Program-made: the position numbers and the translations under genes | Shown here: positions 7,872 through 15,190 of the stretch, one piece after another | How positions within the stretch are numbered: position 1 is the stretch's first letter | How the letters are laid out: each line of letters begins with the position of its first letter | Assembly (NCBI GenBank): GCA_017416805.1 | Contig: JAFQBB010000014.1 | Span: forward strand, 1-35,275 | Length of the DNA: 35,275 nt | DNA from: Bacteroidaceae bacterium | GTDB lineage: Bacteria > Bacteroidota > Bacteroidia > Bacteroidales > Bacteroidaceae | Direction: 5' to 3' | Notes under the pieces: model-generated | What the model saw: only the letters and a program-made list of their open reading frames with translations | Told to the model about the DNA's origin: nothing | The model's database searches: none

Positions 7872-8933
7872 TTATAACACTTTCACCCTTTCTGAATCTG
7901 AATCATACACTTCTCCCTCTCCCAAATTCTGTATTTCACCTTCCGTAATGACTTGCTCGGCCAAAGCACGTTGCAACAGTCGGGCATAACGGTCGGTATG
8001 CTCCATGATAGGGTAAGCGCCCCACCCCTCTTCCATGGGATTAGCATGAATGTGGGTGTCGTAGATATGATTGTAGTAAGTATCTGTAATGATACCCAAA
8101 TCTTTTGCTCGGTGGACTATAGCTGCTATGGAAATGCCGTAACGGCAACGGAGGCTGACAAGTTCGCCCAGGGTGAATGCAGTGCGGTGATGCCCCAACT
8201 CTTCTTGAAAAACTGATGCAGGACAGAGGAATGCGCCTGCAAAACGGTGACAAAGACGCTCACGCTCTTTGTCTGTAACTGACTTATCGAAATTCAGTAA
8301 CAGATGGGCCAATTCGTGAAGGGCAGTAAAACGTTTCCGCTCGGAAGTGTGATTATTAGATAAGTTGACCACAATCAGTGGAATGGTCTTATTGACAAAG
8401 GTAGAGAAACCCAATGCACAATCGGTTCCAGCCTCAAACTCGATAATTTTAATACCTACACTTTCCATCATTTCATATACGGAAAGTATAGGATAATTGC
8501 CTGCTCCCCATTTGATCCGCAATTGTCGGGCTGCAATTTCCACATCGTCCATCGTGGAGATTTTTCGATTCTTCAACGGATTTTTAAATATGAAATCCTT
8601 AGCCAAAAGGTCTTCAAGATGAAGATATCGCTCCATTTTGTCCTGTGCAACGAGTATCATCTGCCTTTCGGCACGGACTGGTATGTGTTCTCCATTGCGG
8701 CGGAAACTTATCTGTTCAATCTGTATCCCCTGACGAAAGAAGTAATCTGTAGGCAAATTCAGTGATTTGGCTATGGCATCCAAAACCTGGCTACTGGGCA
8801 TCATTTGCCCGTTCTCGTATTTGGAAATTGCTTGTTTGCTGACAACACCTTGTATGGAATGGGATAATTCTTCCATAGACAGGCCTTTCATCAGTCGGGC
8901 ATTCTTCAACCGATTGCAAAATAGGTTTTTCAT
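7872..8933 (-). CDS. XRE-type HTH + ImmA/IrrE metallopeptidase
   Basis: Residues 1-70 form an XRE helix-turn-helix (LKNARLMKGLSMEELSHSI, KQAISKYENG, IAKSLNLPTDYFF). Residues ~130-290 form an ImmA/IrrE-type zinc peptidase with HELAH at 206-210 and FAGAFLCP further on. In ICEBs1, ImmA cleaves the ImmR repressor, and IrrE controls DNA-damage responses in Deinococcus. Proteins joining both domains are commonly stress- or element-linked regulators. The 353-residue length is normal for the fused form. The gene is upstream of the BRO-N gene on the same strand. Target and signal are unknown. Confidence 0.9.
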   Translation of the reverse strand: MKNLFCNRLKNARLMKGLSMEELSHSIQGVVSKQAISKYENGQMMPSSQVLDAIAKSLNLPTDYFFRQGIQIEQISFRRNGEHIPVRAERQMILVAQDKMERYLHLEDLLAKDFIFKNPLKNRKISTMDDVEIAARQLRIKWGAGNYPILSVYEMMESVGIKIIEFEAGTDCALGFSTFVNKTIPLIVVNLSNNHTSERKRFTALHELAHLLLNFDKSVTDKERERLCHRFAGAFLCPASVFQEELGHHRTAFTLGELVSLRCRYGISIAAIVHRAKDLGIITDTYYNHIYDTHIHANPMEEGWGAYPIMEHTDRYARLLQRALAEQVITEGEIQNLGEGEVYDSDSERVKVL

Positions 8934-8962
8934 GAACTAATATGTAATGATTTATCGGTTGA

Positions 8963-8994
8963 CAAAGGTATAAATAACTAACAATATGCGTCAA
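8963..8994 (-). promoter_or_regulatory. Promoter and possible operator of the HTH-ImmA gene
   Basis: On the - strand TTG (8992-8994), 21 bases, then TACCTTTG (8963-8970) fit the Bacteroidetes promoter. The hexamers GTTGAC (8958-8963) and GTCAAC (8990-8995) form an inverted repeat across it, and TTGTTAGTT occurs twice in the same span. This could be an autoregulatory operator for the HTH protein; that is inference. Confidence 0.5.
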
Positions 8995-9072
8995 CTAACA
9001 AGATAGTATTATAATTATTTAACGGAATATGGTCATTATCCAACCATTTTCCATTATTAGTGTTCGGCACAC

Positions 9073-9169
9073 ACACATTTTTGTAGTGTTTCTACCTATT
9101 TTATAGTAAATAAGGGGAGGGCTGTAACACTAAAGAGTCGGTTTTTCCCTTACATGTACAAAAATGTGT
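9073..9169. repeat. Nested inverted repeat in the ImmA-alaS gap
   Basis: ACACATTTTTGTA (9073-9085) and its exact complement TACAAAAATGTGT (9157-9169) enclose a second pair, AGTGTT (9086-9091) and AACACT (9126-9131). This is the only structure I see in the gap 8996-9188. It could be a remnant of a small element or part of an RNA. No ORF is inside. Confidence 0.4.
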
Positions 9170-9188
9170 CTTATGAGCTTTCCGTAGT

Positions 9189-9227
9189 AAAAAAAAGAGC
9201 ACCCCCTCGTGTCGGGATGCTCTTTTG
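9189..9227 (-). terminator. alaS terminator
   Basis: On the - strand, AAGAGCATCCC pairs with GGGGTGCTCTT (one G-U pair) and is followed by a run of eight T. It lies about 30 bases past the alaS stop codon. Confidence 0.85.
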
Positions 9228-9240
9228 ATATATTCACTAA

Positions 9241-9261
9241 TCACCAGTAACTAGTAACTCA
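9241..9261 (-). repeat. Short heptamer-word array at the alaS stop codon
   Basis: Read on the alaS strand, the words GAGTTAC, TAGTTAC, TGGTGAT and TAGTGAA follow each other in 7-base steps from the stop codon into the 3' region. It is a short relative of the larger arrays at 13003, 23897, 25670 and 26261. Confidence 0.5.
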
Positions 9262-11877
9262 CGCCTGTGCCAGCTCCACCACTTTATCGACGGCGGAGAT
9301 GAGACCTTCGGGGTTCTTTCCTCCGGCGGTGGCGAAGTGGGGCTGACCGCCTCCCCCACCCTGGATGAGACGGGCGGCTTCTTTCACCAGGGCTCCGGCC
9401 TTGAGGCCTGCGGCTACGAGGTCGTCGCTGATCATGACGGTGAGCATGGGCTTGCCTTCGTTGACACTACCGATGACGCAGAGGAGCTTCTCGGGGATGG
9501 CCTGACGCACCTGGAAGGCAATGTTCTTCACGGCGTCGGCGGGCATGGGCATCACACCTTTCACCACCTTCATGCCGCCAATCTCTTTGGCTTCGGCAAT
9601 GAGGCGGTCCTTCACCTCGGCTTCCTTCTCCTTCATGAAGTCCTCTACCTGCTTGCGGAGGCCGGCATTCTCCTCGATATGCTTGCGGATGGCGGCCTTG
9701 AGGTCGGGGGTATTGTTGAAGAGGGCACGCAGGTCGTTCATGGTGTCCTGAATATTGTCGAGCATGGCTTCTACCTTGGCACCGGTGATGGCTTCGATAC
9801 GGCGCACTCCGGCGGCTACGCTGCTCTCGGAGAGTATCTTGACCATACCTATCTTACCGGTGGCTGACACGTGGGTACCGCCGCAGAACTCTACGGACGA
9901 GCCGAACTGGACAACGCGTACGCGGTCGCCGTACTTCTCGCCAAAGAGGGCGATGGCGCCCAGCTCCCGGGCCTCCTCGATGGGCAGGTCGCGATGGTCG
10001 GTCAGGGGCACATTCTCGCGGATCTTGGCATTCACCAGGTGTTCTACCTGACGGATTTCCTCGTCGGTGACCTTCTGGAAGTGTGAGAAGTCGAAACGGA
10101 GGCTTTCGGGGGTGACGAGTGAACCTTTCTGCTCGACGTGTGTGCCAAGTACCTGGCGCAGGGCTTCGTCGATGAGGTGGGTACATGAGTGGTTGGCGGC
10201 ACAGGCGGCGCGCTTCTCGGTATCGACACAGGCCATCATGGGTGCCTCGGGGTGTTCGGGCAGACGCTTGGCGATATGGATGGGGAGGTTGTTCTCCTTC
10301 TTGGTGTCGATGATGTCGATGGTCTCAAACTCGCTGACCAGCACACCGGTGTCGCCCACCTGACCACCGCTCTCGGCATAGAAGGGGGTCTTGTCGAGGA
10401 CAATCTGATAGAGTGTCTGATTCTTCTGCTTCACCTGACGGTAGCGCAGGATGGAGGTCTCATATTCAGTATAGTCGTAGCCCACGAACTCGGTGTCTCC
10501 CTCCTTCAGGGGCACCCAGTCGCCTGTCTCCACGGCGGCGGCATTGCGGGCACGCTCCTTCTGTTGCTGCATCTGTGCGTTGAACTCGCCGATGTTGACG
10601 GTGAGCCCGTTCTCGCGACAAATCAGCTCTGTCAGGTCGAGGGGGAATCCGTAGGTGTCATAGAGGGTGAAGGCACTGGTGCCGTTGATTTCAGTCTTGC
10701 CGGCTGCTTTCACCTCGGCCATCACCTTGTCGAGCAGGCGGATACCGGTCTCGAGGGTGCGCAGGAAGGATTCCTCTTCCTCCTTCATCACCTTCTCGAT
10801 GAGTGTCTGCTGGGCCTTCAGCTCGGGATATGCGCCGCCCATATTGTCGATGAGCACGGGCAGGAGGCGGTACATGAAGGCCTCTTTCTGGCCGAGGAAG
10901 GTGTAGCCGTAGCGCACGGCACGGCGCAGGATGCGGCGGATGACGTATCCGGCCTTGGCATTGGAGGGCAACTGGCCGTCGGTGATGGAGAAGGCGATGG
11001 TGCGGATGTGGTCGGCAATGACGCGCATGGCCACATCGGTCTCGCGGGCAGCCCCATAATTGATGCCGGCCAGCTGGCCGATGGCGCGGATGATGGGTTG
11101 GAAGACATCGGTGTCGTAGTTAGACGTCTTGCCCTGCAGGGCCATGCAGAGGCGCTCGAAGCCCATACCGGTGTCGATAACCTTGGCGGGCAGACCTTCG
11201 AGCGAGCCGTCGGCCTTGCGGTTGTATTGCATGAACACGAGGTTCCAGATTTCGATTACCTGAGGATGGTCGTGGTTCACCAGGTCGCGTCCGCTCACCT
11301 GGGCACGCTCTTCGGCAGGACGGAGGTCGATGTGAATCTCCGAGCAGGGGCCGCAGGGGCCTGTGTCGCCCATCTCCCAGAAGTTGTCTTTCTTGTTGCC
11401 ATTGATGATGTGGTCCTTGGGCAGGTACTGCTCCCAGTAGCTGGCGGCTTCGTCGTCGCGGCCAAGGCCCTCCTCGGGGCTACCTTCGAAGACGGTGGCA
11501 TAGAGGTTCTCGGGGTTCAGTTTGAGGACATCCACCAGATACTCCCATGCCCAGCTGATGGCCTCCTTCTTGAAATAGTCGCCGAAGGACCAGTTGCCAA
11601 GCATCTCGAACATGGTGTGGTGATAGGTGTCGTGGCCCACCTCCTCGAGGTCGTTGTGCTTGCCGCTCACGCGCAGACACTTCTGCGAGTCGGCCACGCG
11701 CTTGCTCTTGGCTGGGGCATTGCCCAGGATGATATCCTTGAACTGGTTCATACCGGCATTGGTAAACATCAGTGTGGGGTCGTCCTTCACGACCATGGGA
11801 GCCGAGGGCACGATGAGGTGCTCCTTTGACTCGAAGAAACTCTTGAACGAGTCTCTGATTTCGTTTGCTGTCAACAT
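9259..11877 (-). CDS. alaS: Alanine-tRNA ligase
   Basis: The 872-residue class II synthetase charges tRNA-Ala in the cytoplasm. The N-terminal catalytic domain includes [12 protein letters not shown] and the motif around [18 protein letters not shown]. The editing domain has its four zinc ligands: His563 and His567 in NHSCTHL, Cys665 and His669 in CGGTHV. The C-terminal glycine-rich [14 protein letters not shown] is present. Length and motif spacing match the bacterial enzyme closely. The TGA stop codon lies in the first bases of a short heptamer-word array. The gene is strongly GC-biased at third positions compared with the cas region. Confidence 0.98.
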   Translation of the reverse strand: MLTANEIRDSFKSFFESKEHLIVPSAPMVVKDDPTLMFTNAGMNQFKDIILGNAPAKSKRVADSQKCLRVSGKHNDLEEVGHDTYHHTMFEMLGNWSFGDYFKKEAISWAWEYLVDVLKLNPENLYATVFEGSPEEGLGRDDEAASYWEQYLPKDHIINGNKKDNFWEMGDTGPCGPCSEIHIDLRPAEERAQVSGRDLVNHDHPQVIEIWNLVFMQYNRKADGSLEGLPAKVIDTGMGFERLCMALQGKTSNYDTDVFQPIIRAIGQLAGINYGAARETDVAMRVIADHIRTIAFSITDGQLPSNAKAGYVIRRILRRAVRYGYTFLGQKEAFMYRLLPVLIDNMGGAYPELKAQQTLIEKVMKEEEESFLRTLETGIRLLDKVMAEVKAAGKTEINGTSAFTLYDTYGFPLDLTELICRENGLTVNIGEFNAQMQQQKERARNAAAVETGDWVPLKEGDTEFVGYDYTEYETSILRYRQVKQKNQTLYQIVLDKTPFYAESGGQVGDTGVLVSEFETIDIIDTKKENNLPIHIAKRLPEHPEAPMMACVDTEKRAACAANHSCTHLIDEALRQVLGTHVEQKGSLVTPESLRFDFSHFQKVTDEEIRQVEHLVNAKIRENVPLTDHRDLPIEEARELGAIALFGEKYGDRVRVVQFGSSVEFCGGTHVSATGKIGMVKILSESSVAAGVRRIEAITGAKVEAMLDNIQDTMNDLRALFNNTPDLKAAIRKHIEENAGLRKQVEDFMKEKEAEVKDRLIAEAKEIGGMKVVKGVMPMPADAVKNIAFQVRQAIPEKLLCVIGSVNEGKPMLTVMISDDLVAAGLKAGALVKEAARLIQGGGGGQPHFATAGGKNPEGLISAVDKVVELAQA

Positions 11878-11913
11878 ATTTTATACTTATCTAATTATTT
11901 ATCTGAAAAATGA

Positions 11914-11945
11914 TTTGCAAAGATACGCTCTTTTTCGTATTTTTG
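11914..11945 (+). promoter_or_regulatory. Promoter of the M23 peptidase gene
   Basis: TTTG (11914-11917), 20 bases and TATTTTTG (11938-11945) match the Bacteroidetes consensus in full. A start near 11952 gives an 80-90 nt leader. Confidence 0.7.
11918..11925 (-). promoter_or_regulatory. Possible -7 box of alaS
   Basis: TATCTTTG on the - strand fits TAnnTTTG 40 bases before the alaS ATG. No clear -33 box is visible. It abuts the -33 box of the divergent peptidase promoter. Confidence 0.35.
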
Positions 11946-12040
11946 CCCCCATATTAAGGGAAAAGTTTACAAGAAACCAATCATAAAACCCCAAAGTCGA
12001 TAAAAAACAATCGATTTTGGACTTAAATTGAATGCTTTTT

Positions 12041-13009
12041 ATGCGAAAAGTATATTATACATACAATCCGAAGACACGAAAATATGACCAATACCGCCCG
12101 ACTTTCCGGGTGAGACTGTTAACAATCATACGACAGATGTTTTTGGGCATGGGATTTGCCGTTGCCGGATTTCTTCTACTCTATTGGCTCTTGGGTACCC
12201 CATCGGAAAAGGCTCTTCGTATTGAAAATTCCCAATTACAAGCGCAATACAATGTGCTATCCCACCAACTGGACGAGGCGCTGGAGGTGATGGAAGACCT
12301 GCAACAGAGAGATGACAACCTGTATCGTGTCATTATGCAATCAGACCCCATCTCGGAGCATGTACGCAAAGCCGGATACGGTGGCACCAACCGCTATGAG
12401 CATCTGGAAGCGATGGCCAATGCCAACCTCGTCATCAACACTACCCAAAAGTTAGACATCCTGAAACGGCAACTCTATATCCAGTCGAAATCATACGATG
12501 AGATTGTAGAATTGTGCAAACAAAACGATGAACGCCTGCAATGCATCCCGGCCATACAGCCCGTATCAAACAAAGACCTGAAAAGGACAGCTTCGGGATA
12601 CGGATTACGCATAGACCCCATCTACAAGACACATAAATTCCACTACGGCATGGACTTCTCGGCCGACACGGGTTCGCCCGTATATGCCACAGGAAACGGC
12701 ACCGTGGTAAAATCGGGGTGGGAAAGCGGATATGGGCTGACCATAGAGATTGACCACGGATTCGGATACCGTACCCGATATGCACACCTGAGCAAGAACC
12801 AAGCAAGACGCGGACAGAAGGTAAAACGTGGAGAGGTCATAGGGCTTGTGGGAAGCACAGGAAAGAGCACCGGCCCGCACCTGCACTACGAAGTGGTGAA
12901 CAAAGGCCGGAAGGTAAACCCTATAAACTATTATTTCATGGACCTAACGGCGGAAGAATATGACCGCATGATACAGATGGCGGCCAACCACGGAAAGGTG
13001 TATGACTAG
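12041..13009 (+). CDS. M23 (LytM-type) peptidase, membrane-anchored
   Basis: An N-terminal cytoplasmic stretch (MRKVYYTYNPKTRKYDQYRP) is followed by one membrane segment (FLGMGFAVAGFLLLYWLL), a coiled-coil-like region with many Gln, Glu and Leu residues, and a C-terminal LytM domain. The zinc site is visible as HYGMD (His201, Asp205) and HLHYE (His280, His282). Active LytM enzymes cut peptidoglycan cross-bridges, so it acts in the periplasm on the cell wall. I prefer the ATG at 12041, because the family usually begins MRKVYY; an in-frame ATG lies at 12032. The TAG stop codon is the first word of a tandem array. Confidence 0.92.
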   Translation: MRKVYYTYNPKTRKYDQYRPTFRVRLLTIIRQMFLGMGFAVAGFLLLYWLLGTPSEKALRIENSQLQAQYNVLSHQLDEALEVMEDLQQRDDNLYRVIMQSDPISEHVRKAGYGGTNRYEHLEAMANANLVINTTQKLDILKRQLYIQSKSYDEIVELCKQNDERLQCIPAIQPVSNKDLKRTASGYGLRIDPIYKTHKFHYGMDFSADTGSPVYATGNGTVVKSGWESGYGLTIEIDHGFGYRTRYAHLSKNQARRGQKVKRGEVIGLVGSTGKSTGPHLHYEVVNKGRKVNPINYYFMDLTAEEYDRMIQMAANHGKVYD

Positions 13010-13254
13010 CTACTAGTGACGAGCTACGAGCTACTAGTGACGAGCTACGAGCTACTAGTGACGAGCTACGAGCTACTAGTGACGAGCTACGAGCTACTAG
13101 TGACGAGCTACGAGCTACTAGTGACGAGCTACGAGCTACTATTGACGAGCTACGAGCTACTAGTGACGAGCTACGAGCTACTAGTGACGAGCTACGAGCT
13201 ACTAGTGACGAGCTACGAGCTACTAGTGACGAGCTACGAGCTACTAGTGACGAG
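13003..13254 (+). repeat. Heptamer-word tandem array after the M23 gene (21-bp period)
   Basis: From 13017 a 21-bp unit repeats about 11 times. Each unit is built from three 7-base words: GAGCTAC twice and TAGTGAC once. One unit near 13141 has ATT for AGT. The array starts inside the last codons of the M23 gene and supplies its stop codon. Because 21 is a multiple of 3, one frame stays open and encodes a TSYELLV repeat; I do not think it is a gene. The words recur, with 14-bp period, at 23945, 25670 and 26261. Confidence 0.95.
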
Positions 13255-13274
13255 TAAAAAGCTATGTTGTTCAC

Positions 13275-13330
13275 CGCTAACCGTTCATCGCTAACCGCTA
13301 ACCACTCATCGCTAACCGCTAACCATTAAA
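13275..13330 (+). repeat. Second heptamer-word array (CGCTAAC)
   Basis: Eight consecutive 7-base words run without a gap: CGCTAAC, CGTTCAT, CGCTAAC, CGCTAAC, CACTCAT, CGCTAAC, CGCTAAC, CATTAAA. The word differs from the array just before it, but the 7-base step is the same. It ends 4 bases before the MerR-type start codon, in the position of the ribosome entry region. Confidence 0.8.
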
Positions 13331-13334
13331 GAAT

Positions 13335-13685
13335 ATGGCATATAATCCAGACAAAGATTTAAAATTATATCATTCTATCGGTGAAGTAGCCGAAATGTTT
13401 AATGTGCCTGAAACCCTTTTGCGCTATTGGGAGAAAGTGTTTCCTGAAGCCATCACACCCAAAAAAGCCGGACGAGGAATCAGACAATACCGCAAAGAGG
13501 ATATTGAAAACATCCGCATCATCCACCATCTGGTCAAAGAAAAGGGTATGACACTGGCTGGCGCACGGCAAGTCTTGAAAGGAAACAAAAAGGGTACCAT
13601 ACAAACCGCAGATGTGGTGGATCGCTTGAAAGCGATACGCGAAGAACTCATAAAGATGCGTAAGGAACTTGATTATGTCGTGTAA
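13335..13685 (+). CDS. MerR-family transcriptional regulator
   Basis: The 116-residue protein has a MerR-type winged HTH: YHSIGEVAEMFNVPETLLRYWEK (about residues 12-34) and then IRQYRKEDIENIRIIHHLVKEKGMTLAGAR (about 49-78). A short helical C-terminus (VVDRLKAIREELIKMRKEL) would form the dimer coiled coil. No cysteine-containing metal site or effector domain is present. This size and form are common in Bacteroidetes. It follows the M23 gene on the same strand, across 325 bases that are mostly repeat. Its target is unknown. Confidence 0.92.
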   Translation: MAYNPDKDLKLYHSIGEVAEMFNVPETLLRYWEKVFPEAITPKKAGRGIRQYRKEDIENIRIIHHLVKEKGMTLAGARQVLKGNKKGTIQTADVVDRLKAIREELIKMRKELDYVV

Positions 13686-13789
13686 AGAAAAAAAAAGTTG
13701 GTTTATAACCCTTTCGCCCTATTTTCTTAAAAAAAGATAAGAAATGTACTATTATAAGAAATCTGCTATCGATTCAAAATAATAATAAC

Positions 13790-13797
13790 TATCTTTG
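13790..13797 (+). promoter_or_regulatory. -7 box of a probable small RNA
   Basis: TATCTTTG fits TAnnTTTG. The -33 region is not recognisable. Initiation would be near 13804. Confidence 0.4.
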
Positions 13798-13803
13798 CAA
13801 AGA

Positions 13804-13983
13804 ATTAATCATAAAACTTTTCATCTCATAAGAGTAACTAAATTGTTGTTAAATAAAAAGAAGGAAAGTTCGCAGTGATGCAAGCCTACTTCGAGGATTT
13901 TTGTTAATCCTTATACCATCAAACTTTGAATTAGACATAAGATTAGTGAGAATGCCCCGCAGTGATGCGAGGCATTTTTTTTT
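13804..13983 (+). ncRNA. Candidate structured small RNA (about 180 nt)
   Basis: The 304-base gap between the MerR gene and nspC has a -7 box at its left and a strong terminator at its right, but no credible ORF. Inside are a small hairpin AGGATT/AATCCT (about 13899-13916) and two copies of GCAGTGATGC: one near 13870 and one in the terminator loop region. Size and position would suit a 6S-type RNA of Bacteroidetes, but I cannot confirm the family from sequence alone. Confidence 0.45.
13952..13983 (+). terminator. Intrinsic terminator before the nspC 3' end
   Basis: ATGCCCCGC pairs with GCGAGGCAT (one C/A mismatch) around a 6-base loop and is followed by nine T on the + strand. It ends the transcript from about 13804 and may insulate nspC, which converges on it. 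Confidence 0.8.
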
Positions 13984-13989
13984 GCATAA

Positions 13990-15126
13990 TCAACACATCC
14001 TATTGCGATAATCCTCGTATTGGTAATTTCTGAGGATCTCCACATCACCATTCGTATGCATAAGGGCCACAGAAGGATGAGAAATGCCATTAAACATAGT
14101 GGTCTTGACGGTAGTGTAATGCAGCATATCCTCCAAAACGATGGTTTCTCCGACTTGCAACTCATGATCGAATTGCCAACTCCCCATATAGTCACCACTC
14201 AAACAACTGTTTCCTCCCAAACGATAGACAAAATCGCCCGGACTCGAAGTTTTTACGGCATCAGCATCAAGCGAAACGGCCCCACGCACCGCCGGTTGAT
14301 AAGGCATCTCCAAACAATCGGGCATGTGACAAGTGAAACTGACATTCAAAATAGCGGTACGTATCCCCCGACTCTCTACAATGTCAACAACCCTTGCCCA
14401 TAAAGAACCGGCTTGCCAAGCAAAAGCAGAGCCGGGCTCGAGGATAATATGCAAATTGGGATAACGCTTTTTCAGTCCCTTCAACAATCCGATGAGATGA
14501 TCTACGTCATAGCCTGCCCGCGTCATCAGATGCCCACCTCCCAAATTCAACCATTTCAATCCGGATAACCAACGGCCAAATTTATCCTCAAGATGATGCA
14601 GAGTGCGCTCCAACTGATAAGAGTCTGACTCGCAATGGCAATGACAATGAAAGCCATCAATACCATAAGGGAGTTCCTCTGGGAGGAGGTCGGCCGTCAC
14701 GCCAAAGCGGGTACCAGGTGCACAAGGATTGTATAACTCTACCTCCACCTCCGAATATTCAGGATTCACACGCAGACCACAAGAAATATCGGCACCCACC
14801 AGGGGATAAAAACGATTGAACTGGCTTAACGAATTGAACGTGATATGGCTGCTACAAGCCATAATGGCAGGAAAATCTTCATCGGTATAAGCAGGAGAAT
14901 AGGTATGAGCCTTGCTTCCAAATTCCTCAACCGCAAGCCGGGCCTCATATAACGAACTGGCCGTAGTGTGATTGATATACTCGCGAAAAATAGGGAATAC
15001 CCTCCAGAGAGCAAAGGCCTTGAATGCAAGAATGATTTCTGCACCTGATTCATCAGCCACATGCTTGATGAGAGCCAGATTCCTACGCAACAACGTTTCA
15101 TCTAAAAGATAACAAGGAGAAAGCAT
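13990..15126 (-). CDS. nspC: Carboxynorspermidine decarboxylase
   Basis: This 378-residue PLP enzyme makes norspermidine/spermidine-type polyamines from the carboxy-precursor. The PLP lysine is Lys36 in LAFKAFALW. Further family marks are NPEYSEVEVELYNPCAPGTR, HCHCESDSYQL, LNLGGGH, ILEPGSAFAW and SFTCHMPDCLEMPY, with the active-site Cys and Asp. The reading frame is open to 15294, but I place the start at the ATG at 15124-15126. The family starts there (LSPCYLLDE), and the extension is low-complexity and unlike NspC. The gene lies 64 bases after pcrA on the same strand and probably shares its transcript. Confidence 0.94.
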   Translation of the reverse strand: MLSPCYLLDETLLRRNLALIKHVADESGAEIILAFKAFALWRVFPIFREYINHTTASSLYEARLAVEEFGSKAHTYSPAYTDEDFPAIMACSSHITFNSLSQFNRFYPLVGADISCGLRVNPEYSEVEVELYNPCAPGTRFGVTADLLPEELPYGIDGFHCHCHCESDSYQLERTLHHLEDKFGRWLSGLKWLNLGGGHLMTRAGYDVDHLIGLLKGLKKRYPNLHIILEPGSAFAWQAGSLWARVVDIVESRGIRTAILNVSFTCHMPDCLEMPYQPAVRGAVSLDADAVKTSSPGDFVYRLGGNSCLSGDYMGSWQFDHELQVGETIVLEDMLHYTTVKTTMFNGISHPSVALMHTNGDVEILRNYQYEDYRNRMC

Positions 15127-15190
15127 GGAGAAATATATATGAAATGTATGGATTTGTAAACGTATCTGTTTTTTTTTACCACTTTTATAC

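Noticed and set aside
10189-11829. 546-codon open frame antisense to alaS
   Set aside because: It mirrors the GC-biased third positions of alaS, its translation is Gly/His/Leu/Val-rich with no known motif, and alaS is certain. Similar long antisense frames over nqrB (22968-23873) and nqrA (24212-25315) are rejected for the same reason.
13017-13254. Possible second CRISPR array
   Set aside because: The units are contiguous 21-bp tandem repeats without unique spacers and with a 7-base substructure.
13016-13294. 92-codon ORF encoding a TSYELLV heptapeptide repeat
   Set aside because: It is only the open frame of a 21-bp tandem repeat that is a multiple of three. The opposite strand is also open, and no start signal or conserved part is present.
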